Below are positions 7,362-9,461 of a stretch of DNA of 9,461 nucleotides, in pieces. The notes under the pieces were generated by a model. It saw only the letters and a list, made by a program, of their open reading frames with translations. It was not told the origin of the DNA and did no database searches. How positions within the stretch are numbered: the first letter of the stretch is position 1; each line of letters starts with the position of its first letter. Origin of the DNA: Sedimentisphaerales bacterium (lineage in GTDB: Bacteria; Planctomycetota; Phycisphaerae; Sedimentisphaerales; SG8-4); NCBI GenBank assembly GCA_016932895.1, contig JAFGCA010000497.1, forward strand, positions 1 through 9,461, given 5' to 3'. Both the position numbers and the translations under genes were made by a program.

Positions 7362-9461
7362 CTAGGGCAGGCAGTCGGGCACCAGGCCACAATCCAGCCA
7401 TCCCAACGTCAACATGCCAAAATCCTGCAAGTCAACAACGCAATCGCCGTTGTAATCATACGCTGCCGACGGCCGTTGCGATTCCACGCAGACGGATTCT
7501 CCCGTCATGGTGTTGTACATGCGGGCCACTTCAAAGTCGGTCAGAGCGTAGTTGTAAATCTGTACGTCATCGAGCGCACCGTTGGTGAACTCTCGCACAG
7601 GCTCCAGGCCACCACTGTTGCCTCCGATCGTGATTACTGCATCCCGTGCCGGCCCGGGCACCCACGTGCCTTCGTCGACCAGTTCGCCATTGAGATACAG
7701 CTGAGCCTCCCCGCCCGCGTATGTCCCGGTAATGTGCTGCCACGCATCGGCCTCGAGAGCATCGGCCTGGCCCACAATCTGGGTCGGACTCTGGAACCAC
7801 AGCTCGGCGCTGTCGACGTTCGTGCTGACCTGCCAGCACACGTTCTCCGGAGCCCAGTCGCCGTCTCGCTTGGCAACAAACGATTGCCAACCGGTCGCAC
7901 CTTCCCAATACAGCCAGAAGCTTACCGTCATCTGGTCGCCCAGCATCGGGTCCCAGGTGCCTGCGGTCGCCCAGCCGTTGCTGGGCTCGATGTCCACCGC
8001 ACCATTGACGGTGCCGTCATACCCGGTGATAAAGGTCGGCACGCCGTTGGGGTCGGCGTCATGCCCTTCGCCGCTCGCATCGATATAATCTCCATCGAGC
8101 GGCCAGTAGGCCACGCGACGCCTGATCGCCAGACCTACCTGGTCGGAATTGACCACCGTAGGACTGTCGTTCGTCACGGCGCAATAATACAGACCTTCAT
8201 CCGCCAGAGTCGCACCGGCGATCGTCAACGTAGGCGAATCGTCGCCGACATTGGGGTCTTCTCCTTCAGGATTCACTCTCTTCCAGGCGTAGTGAAGCTG
8301 CGATTCGCTCTCCGCCACAAGACTGAACTCCGCCGGATCACCATCTCCAACCACGGTGCTTTCCGGTTGTGTCGTAATCGCCGGAATACTCGGCCGAGTA
8401 TCAAAGACCCACACCGGACCAACCAGGGTATTCGGGTCCACAGGGTCATCGTCCAGAAGCTGGTCCACACGCCAGCGATATCCCTGCACGTCACGCCCCA
8501 ATGCCACCGGGCCGTACGACGCTGTCGGGCCCGTCACGTCAATCTCAATGGGCGCCGCCCAGGTCGGATCCGTGGGGCTCACCTGGAGATACAGCAAGTG
8601 CTTAACAACGAACGGATTGACGCCGGGAGCGGGATCCTCCGGATCCAGCGCGGTGTTCCACGAGAACGTGACATCCGGATCCACCATGGTTGCCAGCGGA
8701 CCGGGGGACGCATTCCACGCACGATGCCGATCCACCGGATGCGTCGAAATTCGAACTTCGTCGATGAAACCATACGCCCGATCCACGTGGCCGCTGTTCC
8801 ACAACCCACGCCCGACCGACCAACCTCCGGCGTGCCAGTCGCCGCCGCCGCCGGCGCCGGCGCTGAGACGCGTATCCGGACTGCCGCTTTCCGTCAGATC
8901 CGTCTGCGCCACGATCGTGTACTCCTGCCCCTCCTCTGCCAGGTACAATCGAAGCATCTCCCCGTCACACGTGGCCGCCATGTGATACCACGGCGTATAC
9001 GGATTATCGCCTTCCGGATTCTCCGACCATACGAATCCGTCAATAATATCCGGCTCCGACGCCGCAACGTGCCAGTAGCCGCTCACATCGGCGAACGCAA
9101 TGGACACCGCGTCGCTGGGCTCGATCTTGAAATACAGCACCGACACCTGCGGATTGTCCTCGACCACACCGTAGGAATCCCGCCCCACGATCGTCCGGTG
9201 CCCCCCGTTTTCCTCGGGCTTGAAGGATGCCTCGATCGACCACTGCAAAGGCGTGATCGTCTCGATGTCCACCCCCGTCGGATTCGACGCCGACGAGTCC
9301 GTGAACATCGTGGGGCCTCCACCGCTGTTCTTGACGCTTAGAGTGTTCGCAAGGTAATCGTCAAAGATATTCGCCGTTGGAACGTCCGCGCGGTACAGGT
9401 ATCCGCCGCCCCCTCCCTCGTCCCACGCGGACAAGCCGTTGCCGTTGCCGGAAAGATCCGG
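7362..9461 (-). CDS. LamG-Fn3-Ig-LamG protein with C-terminal EF-hand/cysteine module, N-terminus beyond the right edge
   Basis: 699 residues are visible and the frame stays open to the right edge. The TTG at 9434 is an internal Leu codon, not a start: upstream codons read PDLSGNGNG, matching DYSGNGYE near residues 56-63 of the paralogue, so about 54 residues including the signal peptide are missing. Fragment numbering: LamG about 1-240 (IVGRDSYG, YGFIDEVRIS), Fn3-like about 250-355 (VTFSWNTALDP, YRWRVDQ), Ig-like about 358-445 (YAWKRVNP, GLYYCAVTN, lone Cys427), LamG about 448-650 (WQSFVAKRDGDW, LDDVQIYNY), and a C-terminal module 658-699 with loop Asp669, Asn671, Asp673, Asp677, Asp680 and Cys658, 674, 691 and 697, ending PDCLP. 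Its domains match the downstream gene one for one. No catalytic residues are seen; a surface or glycan-binding role is inferred. Confidence 0.85.
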   Translation of the reverse strand, partial: PDLSGNGNGLSAWDEGGGGGYLYRADVPTANIFDDYLANTLSVKNSGGGPTMFTDSSASNPTGVDIETITPLQWSIEASFKPEENGGHRTIVGRDSYGVVEDNPQVSVLYFKIEPSDAVSIAFADVSGYWHVAASEPDIIDGFVWSENPEGDNPYTPWYHMAATCDGEMLRLYLAEEGQEYTIVAQTDLTESGSPDTRLSAGAGGGGDWHAGGWSVGRGLWNSGHVDRAYGFIDEVRISTHPVDRHRAWNASPGPLATMVDPDVTFSWNTALDPEDPAPGVNPFVVKHLLYLQVSPTDPTWAAPIEIDVTGPTASYGPVALGRDVQGYRWRVDQLLDDDPVDPNTLVGPVWVFDTRPSIPAITTQPESTVVGDGDPAEFSLVAESESQLHYAWKRVNPEGEDPNVGDDSPTLTIAGATLADEGLYYCAVTNDSPTVVNSDQVGLAIRRRVAYWPLDGDYIDASGEGHDADPNGVPTFITGYDGTVNGAVDIEPSNGWATAGTWDPMLGDQMTVSFWLYWEGATGWQSFVAKRDGDWAPENVCWQVSTNVDSAELWFQSPTQIVGQADALEADAWQHITGTYAGGEAQLYLNGELVDEGTWVPGPARDAVITIGGNSGGLEPVREFTNGALDDVQIYNYALTDFEVARMYNTMTGESVCVESQRPSAAYDYNGDCVVDLQDFGMLTLGWLDCGLVPDCLP

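Noticed and set aside
8840..8870. Short GCC/CGG-rich run as a tandem repeat
   Set aside because: It encodes a glycine/alanine-rich loop inside the right-hand LamG domain and is not a regular repeat.
6630..9341. A 903-codon plus-strand open frame running opposite both LamG/Ig genes
   Set aside because: It spans the gap between two well-supported minus-strand genes. Its product is rich in Arg, His, Pro and Ile without domains, and it is explained by GC-rich codon use on the other strand. The repeat-like look comes from the paralogous genes beneath it.
9432..9434. TTG as a possible start of the right-hand LamG/Ig gene
   Set aside because: The frame stays open to the edge, and the codons before it continue the homology to the paralogue, so it is an internal leucine.

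Overview
This is a GC-rich bacterial window that looks like part of a polysaccharide-use locus. It holds one uronate-metabolism enzyme, two secreted GH43 glycosidases and two large non-catalytic LamG/Ig-type surface proteins, plus the tail of an unrelated gene. The taxon is an inference. The repeated LamG jellyrolls, the 'WRVDE'-type fibronectin-like domains, and a short C-terminal module with one EF-hand-like loop and four cysteines (NGDC, LDC, PDC then stop) are typical of Planctomycetota of the Phycisphaerae/Sedimentisphaerales type. No rRNA, tRNA, mobile element or CRISPR was seen.

Layout, left to right. Positions 1-329 (+) are the 3' end of a probable SAM-dependent methyltransferase. Positions 400-1650 (-) encode a UxaE-family tagaturonate epimerase. 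It is divergent, across 226 bp, from a GH43 lipoprotein at 1877-2893 (+). The GH43 lipoprotein converges, 51 bp apart, on a minus-strand cluster. Read in transcription order that cluster is: a LamG-Fn3-Ig-LamG-EF protein cut by the right edge (7362-9461), its full-length paralogue (4899-7178), and a GH43-LamG-EF protein (2945-4687). A strong intrinsic terminator at 4784-4821 separates the last two, so the second GH43 is probably transcribed separately.

How the genes may work together: GH43 enzymes commonly release arabinose or xylose from arabinan, arabinoxylan or pectin side chains. UxaE links tagaturonate to fructuronate in galacturonate catabolism. A pectin-type substrate would explain both, with extracellular or surface trimming by the two GH43s and cytoplasmic use of galacturonate. 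The LamG/Ig proteins would then be binding or scaffold proteins, which is inference. The most distinctive feature is the shared C-terminal four-cysteine EF-hand module on three of the four secreted proteins. The fourth is a lipoprotein instead, so one locus appears to use two different ways of fixing proteins to the cell.
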